64,000 nucleotides of DNA from Trichopria drosophilae (lineage: Eukaryota; Arthropoda; Insecta; Hymenoptera; Diapriidae): assembly GCA_030407085.1 (NCBI GenBank), contig CM059584.1, forward strand, positions 89,955,001 to 90,019,000, read 5' to 3'. The notes beneath the pieces were generated by a model. The model was not told the DNA's origin. It saw only the letters and a program-made list of their open reading frames with translations, and did no database searches. Of this stretch, positions 43,753-55,518 are shown in pieces; position 1 is the stretch's first letter, and every line of letters begins with the position of its first letter. The position numbers and the translations under genes are program-made.

Positions 43753-46245
43753 TTAAACATTTAATAAAGGAAAATAAATATCAGGAAGATTAGACTTCTC
43801 AAATCTAATGTTGACTGTGTTTTTATGTTTTTTAATAAAGAAATTTTCCAAATGTCTCCTTTTCCATGTATTTTTTTCTGTGGCTAAGATTTTGACATTT
43901 TTGTAGTCAAAATTATGTCCTGTATCTAATCTATGTTTGGTAAGTCCAGTATGTTTGTTCTCGTCTAAATAAATATTTCTTTTATGTTCATTGATTCTGT
44001 CTTTTATTAATCGTCCTGTTTCACCTATATAAACAGAGTTACACTGATTACATTTTATTAAGTAAACAACTCCACTTTTTTGTAGAGTGTCTAGTTTGTC
44101 TTTTCCAGGTTTTATACCTGCTATATTTGTATTATATGGTTTAAAAACTATTCTGATTTGTTTTTCTTTCATGGTGTTTTTTATTTGTTCCGAAACTCCT
44201 TTGACATATGGAATACTAGTTGTCTTAACATATTCAATACTATCTTTATTATTTTGTAGTGGATTATAAATTTTATGTATTCTTTTTCTAAGACAATCGA
44301 GAATTAAATCTTCCGGATAATTGTTATTTCTTAAAATATTTTTAACTATTTCTAAATTTTTTTGTCTGAATTTTATATGTGATAATTTGACTGCTCTATC
44401 TATTAATCCATAAATTATTCCAATTTTATAAGATAATGGGTGGTTTGATAAAAAGTTTAAATATCTTCCCGAAAAAGTTTCTTTATGATACCAATCTGTA
44501 ATAATAAAATTATCTTTACCTCTAATGATTTTCATATCTAAAAAATTAATGGTTTTATGTTTTTCAATTTCAATAGTAAATTTAATCCTGTTTAATTTTC
44601 CTCCAATTTTATCCATACTGTTAAAAATATCTAAAATTTTATCTGAAAAATTTGAAGGAATAGCTGTCAAAATATCATCTACATATCTAAAATAAAAAGG
44701 AATTCTAAAAGGTAGTTTATTAATCAAAATATTTTCTATAAAGTCTAAAACTGTATTAGAAATAATAGGGGATAGAGGGGATCCCATTGGAACTCCATAA
44801 ACCTGTTTATGTGTAACATTATTAAAGTTAAAGTAAGTGGAATTAAGTATAAGTTTGAGAGTTACAAAAAATTGTCTCTCAGGAATTTTTGTGAAATTTT
44901 TAATTTTGTGCCAGTGTTTCTTTAATACAAAAATAGCTAGATCTGTTGAAACGTTAGTAAAAAGTGATATAACATCTAATGAAATTAAAATAAAATTTGT
45001 TTCTAATTTAAAATTATGAAGTTTTTCTTTTAATTCCCAGCTATCTCTCACAGTTCTTGATGTTTTAGGAAAGGTAGAAGTTAATATTGAAGCAAAAAAG
45101 GAAGCTAATTTGTATGTGGGAGCATTTATAGTAGAAACTATTATTCTTAGTGGAATGTCAGGTTTGTGTACTTTTGGTAGTCCATATGCCCTAGATGTAA
45201 CTGCATTGTGTGTTTTAAGATGTTTGGCTGTGATTTCAGAAATATAATGTTTTTTAAACCAACCAGTAATCATAGAGTTAGTCTCTGTCTGTAATGTAGG
45301 TGTATACGTGAAATTACTAATTATATAAGTATTAGTATCTGATAACATGGAATGCATTTTATTCAGATAATCAGATTTATTCATCAAAACGTTGATATTC
45401 CCTTTATCAGTATTGGTGAAGAAAATATCAGGGTTATTTTTTTGGAAAGATTTAATAATTTCATTATCAAAAAATTGAAAATCATTATTAACATCATTTC
45501 TGTTTTGGTGTAAATATTTCTGTATCGCATACATGCAATTTGATCTTATATTATCTTTCTCATGTATAACAACATTACCAAGAGTATCTAATTCATTATG
45601 AATATATGAAACTCCGTCTTCAATGCCTGAAATAAAATTATGCAACGGAAAATCTTTGTTATTATTTGTTGGAAAAGCATGTTTTGGACCTAGGCTTATG
45701 ATATTAATAATGTTATTTGGTATTTGTATGTCTGTTAAATTTTGAAACCATTTATTTTGTATGATATTTGAATTGTTAATTTTATTCTTTGTAAACATTT
45801 TTTCTAAAATTTTGAATTTTTTAAATAACTTGTTATTATAAAAAAATAATAATTTTTTGAAAGAAGTTTCTTCATGATAAAAAAATTCCTGATAAATTTG
45901 TGAAGGTATTTTTCTAATAATCATCGTCCATAATTTATATTTTTCCGTTCTTAAGTCCTTAATTTCGTGTGCTACATCATTAATTTCAATATTTAGAATG
46001 TTTTTCTTAAAATTATTGATGAAAGAAAGAATTTTAGTATTATTATAGTTTCTATAAAAATGAAAATGACGTGATAAATCCAGTTTGTAAATATGTTTAG
46101 GTAGGAATCCTTTAGATCGACATTTCAGTAGAAATATTCTTCTGGCGATTGCATTGCTTAATTTCTTATTGAGTGTTTTCCAACCTTTCATAAAGAACCA
46201 TGTTTCCCTTCCATAATTTGATAAAATCCAATAGTAGAAGCTCAT
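43753..46245 (-). CDS. Penelope-like reverse transcriptase with GIY-YIG endonuclease, intact 830-residue ORF
   Basis: The frame is open from ATG at 46245 to the stop at 43753. The N-terminal region (about 1-270) is basic and rich in Asn, Ile and Phe. RT motifs follow: FTNTDKGNINVLMNK near 276, AYGLPKVHKPDIPLRIIVS (353-371), ISLDVISLFTNV near 421, VYGVPMGSPLSP (482-493), and the catalytic FRYVDDILTA with YVDD at 521-524, then INFLDMKI. From about 723 a GIY-YIG nuclease begins (VVYLIKCNQCNSVYIGETGR, 726-745) with HKRNI and ENFFIKKHKNTVN after it. Penelope enzymes nick DNA with this domain and prime reverse transcription there. No obvious lesion is present, so the copy may be competent. The reading start agrees with the second copy's at 49124. 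Confidence 0.95.
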   Translation of the reverse strand: MSFYYWILSNYGRETWFFMKGWKTLNKKLSNAIARRIFLLKCRSKGFLPKHIYKLDLSRHFHFYRNYNNTKILSFINNFKKNILNIEINDVAHEIKDLRTEKYKLWTMIIRKIPSQIYQEFFYHEETSFKKLLFFYNNKLFKKFKILEKMFTKNKINNSNIIQNKWFQNLTDIQIPNNIINIISLGPKHAFPTNNNKDFPLHNFISGIEDGVSYIHNELDTLGNVVIHEKDNIRSNCMYAIQKYLHQNRNDVNNDFQFFDNEIIKSFQKNNPDIFFTNTDKGNINVLMNKSDYLNKMHSMLSDTNTYIISNFTYTPTLQTETNSMITGWFKKHYISEITAKHLKTHNAVTSRAYGLPKVHKPDIPLRIIVSTINAPTYKLASFFASILTSTFPKTSRTVRDSWELKEKLHNFKLETNFILISLDVISLFTNVSTDLAIFVLKKHWHKIKNFTKIPERQFFVTLKLILNSTYFNFNNVTHKQVYGVPMGSPLSPIISNTVLDFIENILINKLPFRIPFYFRYVDDILTAIPSNFSDKILDIFNSMDKIGGKLNRIKFTIEIEKHKTINFLDMKIIRGKDNFIITDWYHKETFSGRYLNFLSNHPLSYKIGIIYGLIDRAVKLSHIKFRQKNLEIVKNILRNNNYPEDLILDCLRKRIHKIYNPLQNNKDSIEYVKTTSIPYVKGVSEQIKNTMKEKQIRIVFKPYNTNIAGIKPGKDKLDTLQKSGVVYLIKCNQCNSVYIGETGRLIKDRINEHKRNIYLDENKHTGLTKHRLDTGHNFDYKNVKILATEKNTWKRRHLENFFIKKHKNTVNIRFEKSNLPDIYFPLLNV

Positions 46246-46398
46246 CGTGGTTCTTATGTACCATAAAAATTCAAAATGAAGACTAATCTTCAGAAATTTG
46301 TTTCTTCTTAATCCGTATTGTATTCAAAATAAATATGTTTGCTGAATTTATTTTCTTGGTGTATCGGATAGTGTATATTTCGATAAGAAAATTAAAAA

Positions 46399-46441
46399 GA
46401 CGAAAATAACGTTTCGGTCACGTATTCATGACCCTCTTCAG
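46399..46441 (-). ncRNA. Hammerhead-ribozyme-like core in pseudo-LTR 2
   Basis: Same core as at 43216-43258, offset by 3,183 bp, with all core and helix II/III bases unchanged. It lies between the interrupted and the complete Penelope copies, where self-cleavage could separate a tandem transcript into units. Confidence 0.72.
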
Positions 46442-46935
46442 AATTTTTATTCTGTAATATAATAACAGTAAATAATTTGAAAATGAAATACAATAAAAAA
46501 TGAAAAAATGAATAGCGATAAAAAAGAATGAAAAAATGAATAACAATAAAAAGGATGATGATTAAATGAATAATAATTATAAGAAAAATGAAAAACCGAA
46601 AGAAATGATATGATTGATTATATAGCTACCGAGGATAAACACTGACAAATCGTATACTTTATGCTAAATTCTTACCTTTATTAAAAAATGTAGATCCTTC
46701 TTAAAAGCCGAGATGTGAACCACTCCAAGGATTAAAAAAAATAAATACAGGAAGATGTAGGCCTATAAAAAAATATAAAATTAGTTTCAAAAGAAACTAA
46801 GTAAGAAGAAAGCACAAAACACATACGAGTTTCACGATGTTAAATGTTGAACTGTCGAAAAATGTAAATATTTGTCAGTGTTTAACCCTTACAATATTTT
46901 GAAGGAACTTTGAACTTTCAAAATAACGAAAAAAT

Positions 46936-47191
46936 TTAAACATTTAATAAAGGAAAATAAATATCAGGAAGATTAGACTTCTCAAATCTAATGTTGACTG
47001 TGTTTTTATGTTTTTTAATAAAGAAATTTTCCAAATGTCTCCTTTTCCATGTATTTTTTTCTGTGGCTAAGATTTTGACATTTTTGTAGTCAAAATTATG
47101 TCCTGTATCTAATCTATGTTTGGTAAGTCCAGTATGTTTGTTCTCGTCTAAATAAATATTTCTTTTATGTTCATTGATTCTGTCTTTTATT
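46936..47191 (-). pseudogene. C-terminal remnant of the second Penelope copy
   Basis: It encodes the last part of the GIY-YIG domain (IKDRINEHKRNI to YFPLLNV), identical in protein to the complete copy. It starts abruptly at the (CATA)n tail of the inserted LINE. Confidence 0.9.
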
Positions 47192-48395
47192 ATGTATGTA
47201 TGTATGTATATTTTCCCCATATTTGAATTACAAAAAAAAATTCTTTTGGGTGGAGTGCACCGCAACATATACAAAAATTATATATATAAAACAAAAGCGC
47301 TACGCTGACACAATTCGATACAAATAAAAAAACGCAATTAAATTACAAGTACAAAAAAAACAAAAATATAAAGTAAAGAGAGGAAACGCAGGATACATTA
47401 CACGAACTCTCGCTTGGTACCGGAAGCCCTAACCCCGTAACAGCAGTTCAAAGTTTATAACCCTACATTTCCAGGAGAAATTGTCTTCTGGAGAAGCACG
47501 AGCTAACGAATCCGAAAAGAATTTTCAGCAAACGAGGATCAGGAGAATTTATTAGGAAAGCCATTATATTTTCGTCTGTGCAGTGCTCCAACAAGGTATT
47601 ACGTCGGAGTCTAGATCTCGAGGGGCTAGAATGGGGACAGTCACACAAAATGTGTGATAGGGTCTCCATTCTGCCCGTATTACAGACAGAACAGGGTTCA
47701 TTTGGGTTGTAGGCAAACAGTGTACTGCCAACACAGAACGAGCGCGAAAATACAGTGGCTGTCCTCAGTTGGATTTTTAGACGCAAGTGGGTGAGTTGGC
47801 ACCGTTCAGGAGCAAGGGAGGCTAGACCATCAGAAAATTGTCTGTATACCGGAATCTGAATCGATTCCGATTCGAAGTATCGGTGAAGGTCGCAATTGCG
47901 TTGGTAGGTGGCAAAGGCCTCACAGGTCAACACTAAATTGGACTCCCAATTTGCTGCCGAGAAATCATCCCATAGGATGGCATGAGCAGACGAGTCAAGG
48001 ACTGACTTCAGCTGGGAGAGCCAATTCATTGATGTACCATCGCAACCTCTCGTAGAGAGCTCGTACAGCCTAATCAGGCCTCGCCGCGGCAAACTATTCG
48101 GTGGCAGGCGCAAGTATTTAAGAACTAAGGTTAGTGCTCTCCGTACAATTTCGACTGCTATTGGATACAGTCCCAATTCAAGGCGAAGTAAATAGGGTGG
48201 CGTCGATTTAGGCAGCTTAAGCCATTTCTTGAAAAATTCTACTTGGACAGATTCTAGAGAACGTAGGTGACCGAGGGCCCAACAGGGAGAAGCATAAAGC
48301 AGTGTAGATAAAATGGAGGCTCCATACAATTTCAGGGCAGCAGTACTTCAGTCGCAGCTAGCTGAAGCCATTATAGCCAAGACAGACGCCGTGTA
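47192..48395 (-). mobile_element. 5'-truncated LINE replacing the middle of the second Penelope copy
   Basis: The 3' end is a (CATA)n tail (+ strand TGTATGTATGTATG at about 47192). Its ORF2 C terminus (48329-47463, 288 codons open) has YGASILSTLLYASPCWALGH, RRALTLVLKYLRLP, IPVYRQFSDGLASLAPERCQ and PCSVCN...HILCDCPHSS. It belongs to the family of the LINE in gag at 25322-27883. About 1.5 kb of Penelope sequence (equivalent to 44021-45515) is missing, so insertion came with a target deletion; no target duplication is visible. Confidence 0.85.
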
Positions 48396-49124
48396 TTTCT
48401 GTATCGCATAAATGCAATTTGATCTTATATTATCTTTCTCATGTATAACAACATTACCAAGAGTACCTAATTCATTATGAATATATGAAACTCCGTCTTC
48501 AATGCCTGAAATAAAATTATGCAACGGAAAATCTTTGTTATTATTTGTTGGAAAAGCATGTTTTGGACCTAGACTTATGATATTAATAATGTTATTTGGT
48601 ATTTGTATGTCTGTTAAATTTTGAAACCATTTATTTTGTATGATATTTGAATTGTTAATTTTATTCTTTGTAAACATTTTTTCTAAAATTTTGAATTTTT
48701 TAAATAACTTGTTATTATAAAAAAATAATAATTTTTTGAAAGAAGTTTCTTCATGATAAAAAAATTCCTGATAAATGTGTGAAGGTATTTTTCTAATAAT
48801 CATCGTCCATAATTTATATTTTTCCGTTCTTAAGTCCTTAATTTCGTGTGCTACATCATTAATTTCAATATTTAGAATGTTTTTCTTAAAATTATTGATG
48901 AAAGAAAGAATTTTAGTATTATTATAGTTTCTATAAAAATGAAAATGACGTGATAAATCCAGTTTGTAAATATGTTTAGGTAGGAATCCTTTAGATCGAC
49001 ATTTCAGTAGAAATATTCTTCTGGCGATTGCATTGCTTAATTTCTTATTGAGTGTTTTCCAACCTTTCATAAAGAACCATGTTTCCCTTCCATAATTTGA
49101 TAAAATCCAATAGTAGAAGCTCAT
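48396..49124 (-). pseudogene. N-terminal remnant of the second Penelope copy
   Basis: Codons 1 to about 244 are nearly identical to the complete copy, with three substitutions noticed (Gln to His near 116, Asp to Gly near 220, Met to Ile near 238). The frame then runs into the LINE. Confidence 0.92.
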
Positions 49125-49277
49125 CGTGGTTCTTATGTACCATAAAAATTCAAAATGAAGACTAATCTTCAGAAATTTGTTTCTTCTTAATCCGTATTGT
49201 ATTCAAAATAAATATGTTTGCTGAATTTATTTTCTTGGTGTATCGGATAGTGTATATTTCGATAAGAAAATTAAAAA

Positions 49278-49320
49278 GACGAAAATAACGTTTCGGTCAC
49301 GTATTCATGACCCTCTTCAG
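49278..49320 (-). ncRNA. Hammerhead-ribozyme-like core in pseudo-LTR 3
   Basis: Third identical core, in the leader upstream of the first Penelope copy in the array. The arrangement is CTGAAGA, GGTCA hairpin, GAAACG, loop, CGTC. Confidence 0.72.
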
Positions 49321-49579
49321 AATTTTTATTCTGTAATATAATAACAGTAAATAATTTGAAAATGAAATACAATAAAAAATGAAAAAATGAATAGCGATAA
49401 AAAAGAATGAAAAAATGAATAACAATAAAAAGGATGATGATTAAATGAATAATAATTATAAGAAAAATGAAAAACCGAAAGAAATGATATGATTGATTAT
49501 ATAGCTACCGAGGATAAACGCTGACAAATCGTATACTTTATGCTAAATTCTTACCTTTATTAAAAAATGTAGATCTTAA

Positions 49580-49696
49580 AATACTACGGTTGGCTGATAA
49601 CGACGCCGGAGAGCCCGCTTGCGCCCTTGTACCCGACGCCGGTACTGGGGATACGACCTCTGCACCGGAAGCTTTTATCTGCAGCTGATCTTCCAT
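49580..49696 (-). pseudogene. N-terminal part of the R1-like ORF1
   Basis: The ATG at 49696 starts MEDQLQIKASGAEVVSPVPA, which runs into the target duplication and continues at 43088. The bases above it (to about 49790) are the 5' leader. Confidence 0.78.
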
Positions 49697-49805
49697 AGTT
49701 AGTGTAGGGTTCGGGGTTCCTTCCCCTAGCTAGTTCTTTGGTCCGCGTCGGATAATTTCTCCGATTTTATTTATCCGCCATCTTGCAAGATGAGCAAGTC
49801 TCCGG

Positions 49806-49998
<193 letters not shown>

Positions 49999-50035
49999 GT
50001 GTGAGTGCTATTTTCGATTAGTCTATTCATAATTT

Positions 50036-51084
50036 ATGCTCAAACTGGTATCCGTTTACTATTTGGCAATATCCTAAACGTGTGTAGAAATTCTCCACAG
50101 CTTTTCTTATAGTATTCGGAGAAATAAGTGCCGCTTCTGGCACAATCCTTCGTTGAAGATCTTCCCGGTTATTGGGTTTTGTGTAATAAACTTTATTTTT
50201 TAGATAGCCCCAAAGGAAATAATCGAGCGGCGTTAAATCGGGTGACCTTGCTGGCCACCCAATCTATCGATTTGGAAATATCTCATTGAGATAGTTTCGT
50301 ACTACTACACCGTAATACGGTGAGGCTCCATCCTGTTGAAACCAAACATTGTCGAAATCGTCACCGGCTTTGTCAGTTATAGGTGATATTATTTGATTTC
50401 TTAGCATTTCGTTATAAACAACGGCATTCAAATTGCCATCTATAAATAATGGTCCAATGAAAGTGTTATTGTAAATTCCGGCCCACACGTTCAGTTTCTA
50501 AGGATTTTGCGTGTGTCCGTCAAGAGCCCAGTCAGGGTTCTCATCGGTCCAAAAATGACAATTTTGACGGTTCACTTAGCCGTTGACTGTAAAGGTTGCT
50601 TCATGTGAAAAAACGATGTGGAACAAGAAATCAGCCTGCTGGTCTATCCGTGTCATCATCATGTCACAAAATTCATTTCGGCGATCCTAATCATCATCAT
50701 TTAATTCTTGAGTAAGGTTAATTTTATAAGGATGAACTGGATAATTAGTAGATTCCTGCAAACAGAAGTTGTACTAATTTCCAGTTCCTGCGATGCTCGA
50801 CTCACAGAGAGTCTTGGACTCTCCACGAAAGCTTGTGCAACTTCCAATGCTTTCTGTTCTGTGGTTTCACTTTTCGGTCTTCCAGATTTTTCGCCATTTT
50901 TGTTTGTTCCTGTATCCTCGAAACGCCTAATTGTATGTTCAACCGCTGATTTTGAAATACCGTTACCTTGATTACGAAAAGAATCATTGAAGAGTTTCTT
51001 CACTTGATCATACGAGCTTTGTCAGTCACCCCATCCTCTCATCATTAATATGCTTACCCGCTCTCTTTCTAAAAGCTGTTCCAT
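50036..51084 (-). pseudogene. Tc1/mariner-superfamily transposase (DUF4817/DDE-like), broken
   Basis: From the ATG at 51084 on the - strand: MEQLLERERVSILMMRGWGD, a stop, then a helix-turn-helix region (SAVEHTIRRFEDTGTNKNGE, GRPKSETTEQKALEVAQAFV, SVSRASQELEISTTSVCR). A DDE part follows with DWALDGHTQNP, VWAGIYNNTFIGPLFIDGNL and the catalytic WFQQDGASPYY, and a degenerate C-terminal part to about 50036 (NGYQFEHKL-like). Stops and frameshifts are scattered. No terminal inverted repeats were found around it. Confidence 0.83.
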
Positions 51085-51902
51085 GATTACTCATAAATGA
51101 GGAATAAATTAAATGTTTTTTTTTGTCAAATTCAAACCAATAACGTGGCCTCGATGTACTGCCGAAACGAAATAAGTATCTCTAATAGCACAGAACCTTG
51201 AGTTAATGTTACAGGAAGGTTACGACGTTAAAGATTAAAACGAAACATTGTCATAACGTTATTAAAATGTTTCCAGAAATGTACCTTAATGTATAATGTT
51301 AGTATAATATGCCACTAATTTTACAATATAGTTTAATCTATAACATTACTGAAATATCCACACAAAATACTATTAATTTTAATTTAATGCTGCTGCCAAT
51401 CATTCGTCTTAGAAGGTATAATACTTAGAAGGTGTAATACGGAAGCGACAATTCGCGGTGAAAAAAGATACTACTCAAATAGAGAGAAAATCGAAATGAC
51501 ATAGAGGATTTTTAAAAAGTTTCGTAAAAAGGTATTTTCAATAAATTGACATTTAGAAATTAGTTTTCAATTTTTGAAAGTATCTTTATACAAATAAATA
51601 ATACAAAACAAATATAATAAATAATACAAATTAAATCTATATCTAAACATTAATTTAAGGGGATTTCAGTCGACTCAGCGGTGACCCAGCACTTGAGTTC
51701 CGGCCGCAGCCGATACGAGCGTGTCGCCGAACCGCGAATGAAGTAGCGCCCGCGTTCCTTGAAGTGTGGACAACGAAGCGACACCGACAACGCCGGCTGG
51801 AAGGCGATCTACCACTTCTACTTTTTGTGTCGGGGGAACTTTCCCTCCGACTAAGAACTAATTCGTGCATTCACGAAGAATTAGAAATTAATATTTTCAT
51901 TT
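51085..51902. other. AT-rich sequence plus a GC-rich block, unassigned
   Basis: 51661-51870 is GC-rich with a 71-codon Arg/Ser-rich - frame but no known domain; it contrasts sharply with the flanks. I cannot assign it. Confidence 0.4.
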
Positions 51903-52080
51903 GCAGAAATTCTCATTACTTTTCGATCTCTTAAAAAAAATCAACGAAATTAATTCAGGATTGATGGAAAATTTTGCAGAATAGACGATTTTTACTTATT
52001 CTAAAAAATCCTCCGTTAATTCTCAATTAATAACTTTGGTGTTTTTTAAGAGCGTGAAGAGAAGTAACTAGAATTTCTGC
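51903..52080. repeat. 178-bp imperfect palindrome
   Basis: It begins GCAGAAATTCTCATTACTT and ends with the complement of GCAGAAATTCTAGTTACTT. The arms (about 85 bp) match along their length with scattered differences. It is probably a small MITE. Confidence 0.85.
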
Positions 52081-54152
52081 TACAAAATCCAAATTTTGAA
52101 AATTGTATTCAATCATCTTAATTTACATTTATTAGCGTAGATTTACTACCCTATCGACCGACCCGACTGAATCGCCTTTATTAACACCCTATTGGTATAA
52201 GGTGAAATTAATGATTGGTCGGTTTTGATAATGTTATACTAATGTCAGATAGTGACTGTACATTTAAGTTAACAATACTGATGCATTCACGAATGATAAT
52301 TTCCGAACAACTTGCAGATGAAGAAGATAATAAAGTGCTCGGAGAGGTCAAACGCGATACGGTAGTTTCAATTGTTTGGGTGTTATGATGCTTGTTTGGG
52401 TGTTATGACCAGATTCTGAATATGACATGTGCGAACCGTTAAGAATGATGATTTCAAGTCTTGACATGCTACTTGAAAAACAGAGACAAATGTGACAAAC
52501 ACAAATTAATAACACTCAAAATGTAGCTAATACTAGCCAGAACGAAGACACGCATTACTCGTACGGTATATAGTGCTGAATTTATGTACGGGTCATTCTC
52601 CGTGAACCCGCCTATCCAAATTTGGTTTGTGACGAAATATCGTCACTCTACCCCTTGACCTGAACATCATAAAAATTGCGTTAGATTTTATTTCGATTCT
52701 CCCATTTGTCTTTAATTTGTTTGTTCGGTATCGATAAGTAAACATATTTCTTTTGTCCCTTTCTTTCCTATAGCATTGTCCTTGCTCCTTAATTATATTA
52801 AGTATTATGTAATTTTTATTTGTGATCGAAAATTGCCGATGCATGTTTTCGTATGGTCTTCGTTCCTTGAATACGTTGGTCCCTGTCGCACTCATTATTG
52901 ACATTTCAAAACACATACATTCAGCGTACAGAGGCCGCATACATAAGGTGTAGTGGTTTGCGCCGCAGTGGGAGAGGAATGCCCCTCTTCCCGCACAAGG
53001 GACTCATGTCCTTGTTGCTGGAGGCGACACTCGCCGCACTTGTGTGGGTTGCCGGTCGGCCTCTCTGTCCCTCCCTCTGCCGCACAACCGTTTCGTGAAT
53101 ACATATTGTCTGTTCTTGTTTCTCCCATTGCGATGTCCCTTTGGTAAATACCGTTCCTCTCCCTCAGCCCCCTCCTCACCTTCCCCGAGTTATCGATAGC
53201 AACCAAAATGTTACATAATGAAATTACATTAGAGAAGGGGTAATTTTGAAGCCGAAGTAGGGACGTCAACGAACTTTTGACACACTCCAATTTTGCGTCC
53301 CTTCGACTAAGTTTCATTTGCGATTAATTTGCGTTTTATTATTATTTTAACTTGCGTTCGAGTATATATTTTTCCTTTGCGTTTTCGATTTTATTTCTTT
53401 ATTTTTAATTTTGCGTATAAAATATTTGTGTTTTCGAATAGTGTTTAGTGCGTTACAGATTTTGAGATTATTTGAGGATTAGATTAATTTAGTAAGTAGA
53501 TTTTAATTGCGTTCCTCATAATTTCCCTTTTCCTTCCCCTTTCTTTGTTTATCTTGTTATTTCGGTCATTTCGAAAGTAATTTCACCTTAGAGACGAATT
53601 TCCGAACCCCACTAAGATAATTTCTTTTAGCGTGCCCCATTTCTTTTATTGTTATTTTATTGTTACTCATGTTTTCCTGAATTGTAAATATATAGTTATT
53701 TTATTATTTTGTTTAAATATTTATTTTAATAACCCGACTCAGAACATCAGTTATAGGTTTCAATAAAAAGGATCGAGCAAAGACCTAAAATTCATTAAAA
53801 ATAAGGTCTATCAAATGCCGTGTACAGATTTTTACATGCCCAAATGACCCACCCAATATGACGGCCAAAATGTAGAATTATAACAGCTTTTAACCACAAA
53901 GGAAACATTCATTGTGTTTTCGGTTCCCTAATTACGAATCCACGGCACAGAGTGCGAATTTGATACCAGATTTTTAAAATCCAAAATTATGGATTCAAAA
54001 TGTTGGACGAAAACCCGATAGCCTAAATTAATTTAGCGATTCTCATTTGAACAATGTTATTAGTGGCGCTGAACACGAATTCGGTTTCAGACATTTCCTA
54101 CTTATTTAAAATGTATCACTTAAACATCATTACATCATCAAACAATTTTAGT
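52081..54152. other. Unassigned intron sequence
   Basis: A GC-richer block at about 52915-53200 has several short frames without known domains. From 53320 to 53760 the sequence is T/A-rich and ends in AATAACCCGACTCAGAACA, which could be an old LTR edge, but no partner exists in the window. Confidence 0.4.
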
Positions 54153-55400
54153 TTAAATTATTTGTAAGAAAAAATAACATTGTCTGCTGCCGTTGAAACC
54201 TTCCCTTTCCTTCCTCCCTTTGTTTATAAAACTCCACGCCTCTGACTCCGTCTTTAGCTTTTCTATTTCCTTTTCCTCCCTTCTCTTCTGTTCCACCTCC
54301 TTCTTTTCACAGAGCTCTCTGTACTCTTTCCGACACTGTATAAATTCTTCATGCCTTTCTGCGTTATGTTTCCTCCTGTATCTCCTTCTCGCTCTATGCA
54401 TTTCTCTCTTTTTTCCCTGTATTCTATGTCCCACTACGGGCACCAACCTATCCCTTTTCTATTACCCTTTCTTCTCCACTCCACTGTCCCGATTATTTCT
54501 CTTTCCAACTCCTCCCATCCCTCTGCAACCTCTACCTCTTTCCATTCTGTCCCCTCCTCTGACCAACACTGTATCCTTTCCTCTTACTCCCCCTTCTTTT
54601 CCCCTCTTTCATACCATGTCCCCAAATCGATCAAAATTGGTTGGTGGTCCGACTCTCCCCTACATCCCACCTCAAATCTCCCTACTCCCTCCCATGCTTC
54701 CCAATTTACTATGCCGAAGTCTATTACTGACCTTCCTCCTCCCTTCTCATAAGTCCACTCTTCCTCCTCATCCCCCTCTTTATCTCCATTTAGGACCATC
54801 CATCCTCTTTCCTCTATCACCTCCTTCAAATCACGTCCTTGCCTATTTTTTACTCTATCCTTTGACGCTCTAGTTACCTCCTTCATTTTCACTTCTTCTA
54901 CATTGTTTCCCACACCCTCCTTCTTTCCTTATCCTAGCATTAAAATCCCCGGCTACTATTAACACGCCCTCTTCCTCTTCCTTAATCACCTCTTTCCAAC
55001 ATCCACCTCTTCCTATCTATGACCACTTCGCTTTCTTGAATACCTTCCCTCTCCTCATATTCAATCTCTCTTTTCTCGAACTCCATTCTCACTCCAGTCA
55101 CAATCCCCCCTTCGCCCTTCCCATCTTCCCCTCTTTCTTGGCCACTTGACACCTCCACCGCCATCTTACTGGCATCTTATCCTTCAAATTCCCCTATTCT
55201 CTTTCATCCCCCCACGTTTCTACCAGTCCGATCACATCAAAGTCCTTCAGGAATTTCCGAAAATCCTCATCCTTCTTTTTTAATCCTGCCACATTCCACA
55301 CTATCCCCCTTACTCTTTTATCACCCCCACCCCCTTTCCTCTCCCTATTCGCTTGGTTCCCCTTATTCCCCTTTCTCCCGCCCCGTAAGCACTCCTTCAA
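54153..55400 (-). pseudogene. ORF2 N-terminal part: AP endonuclease and linker (broken)
   Basis: From 55400: RVRGIVWNVAGLKKKDEDF and FDVIGLVETWGDERE (endonuclease start), a middle part (GGIVTGVRMEFEKREIEYEE), a shifted frame with GWMVLNGDKEGDEEEEWTYE, GGGRSVIDFGIVN and the end motif ESDHQPILIDL near 54640. A Lys/Arg/Glu-rich linker (EMHRARRRYRRKHNAERHEE) follows before the break at 54153. Frame changes occur at about 55190, 54980 and 54580. Confidence 0.82.
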
Positions 55401-55518
55401 AATGTTCCTTCATACACCCCCATTCACCCTCCCACACATACTCTTTTCCATTCAGCCACGCTCTACCAAACCCTACTTTCACACGCACACTTCTGTCTTT
55501 CTCTCTCTCATTCTTTGC

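Larger units (their letters stand above)
43089..49579 (-). mobile_element. Penelope-like element, tandem array: one full copy and one interrupted copy
   Basis: On the - strand a leader (49579-49125) precedes a copy reduced by a LINE insertion and deletion (49124-46936). Then come a shared pseudo-LTR (46935-46246), a complete copy (46245-43753) and another pseudo-LTR (43752-43089). The three non-coding blocks are almost identical (for example TAACGTTTCGGTCACGTATT at 43224, 46407 and 49286). Head-to-tail copies with such pseudo-LTRs are typical of Penelope-like elements. The high identity and open ORF show recent arrival. Confidence 0.93.

Noticed and set aside
54193..54873. A 226-codon Ser/Pro/Phe-rich + frame
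   Set aside because: It is antisense to the endonuclease of a purine-rich LINE; low-complexity composition keeps the opposite strand open.
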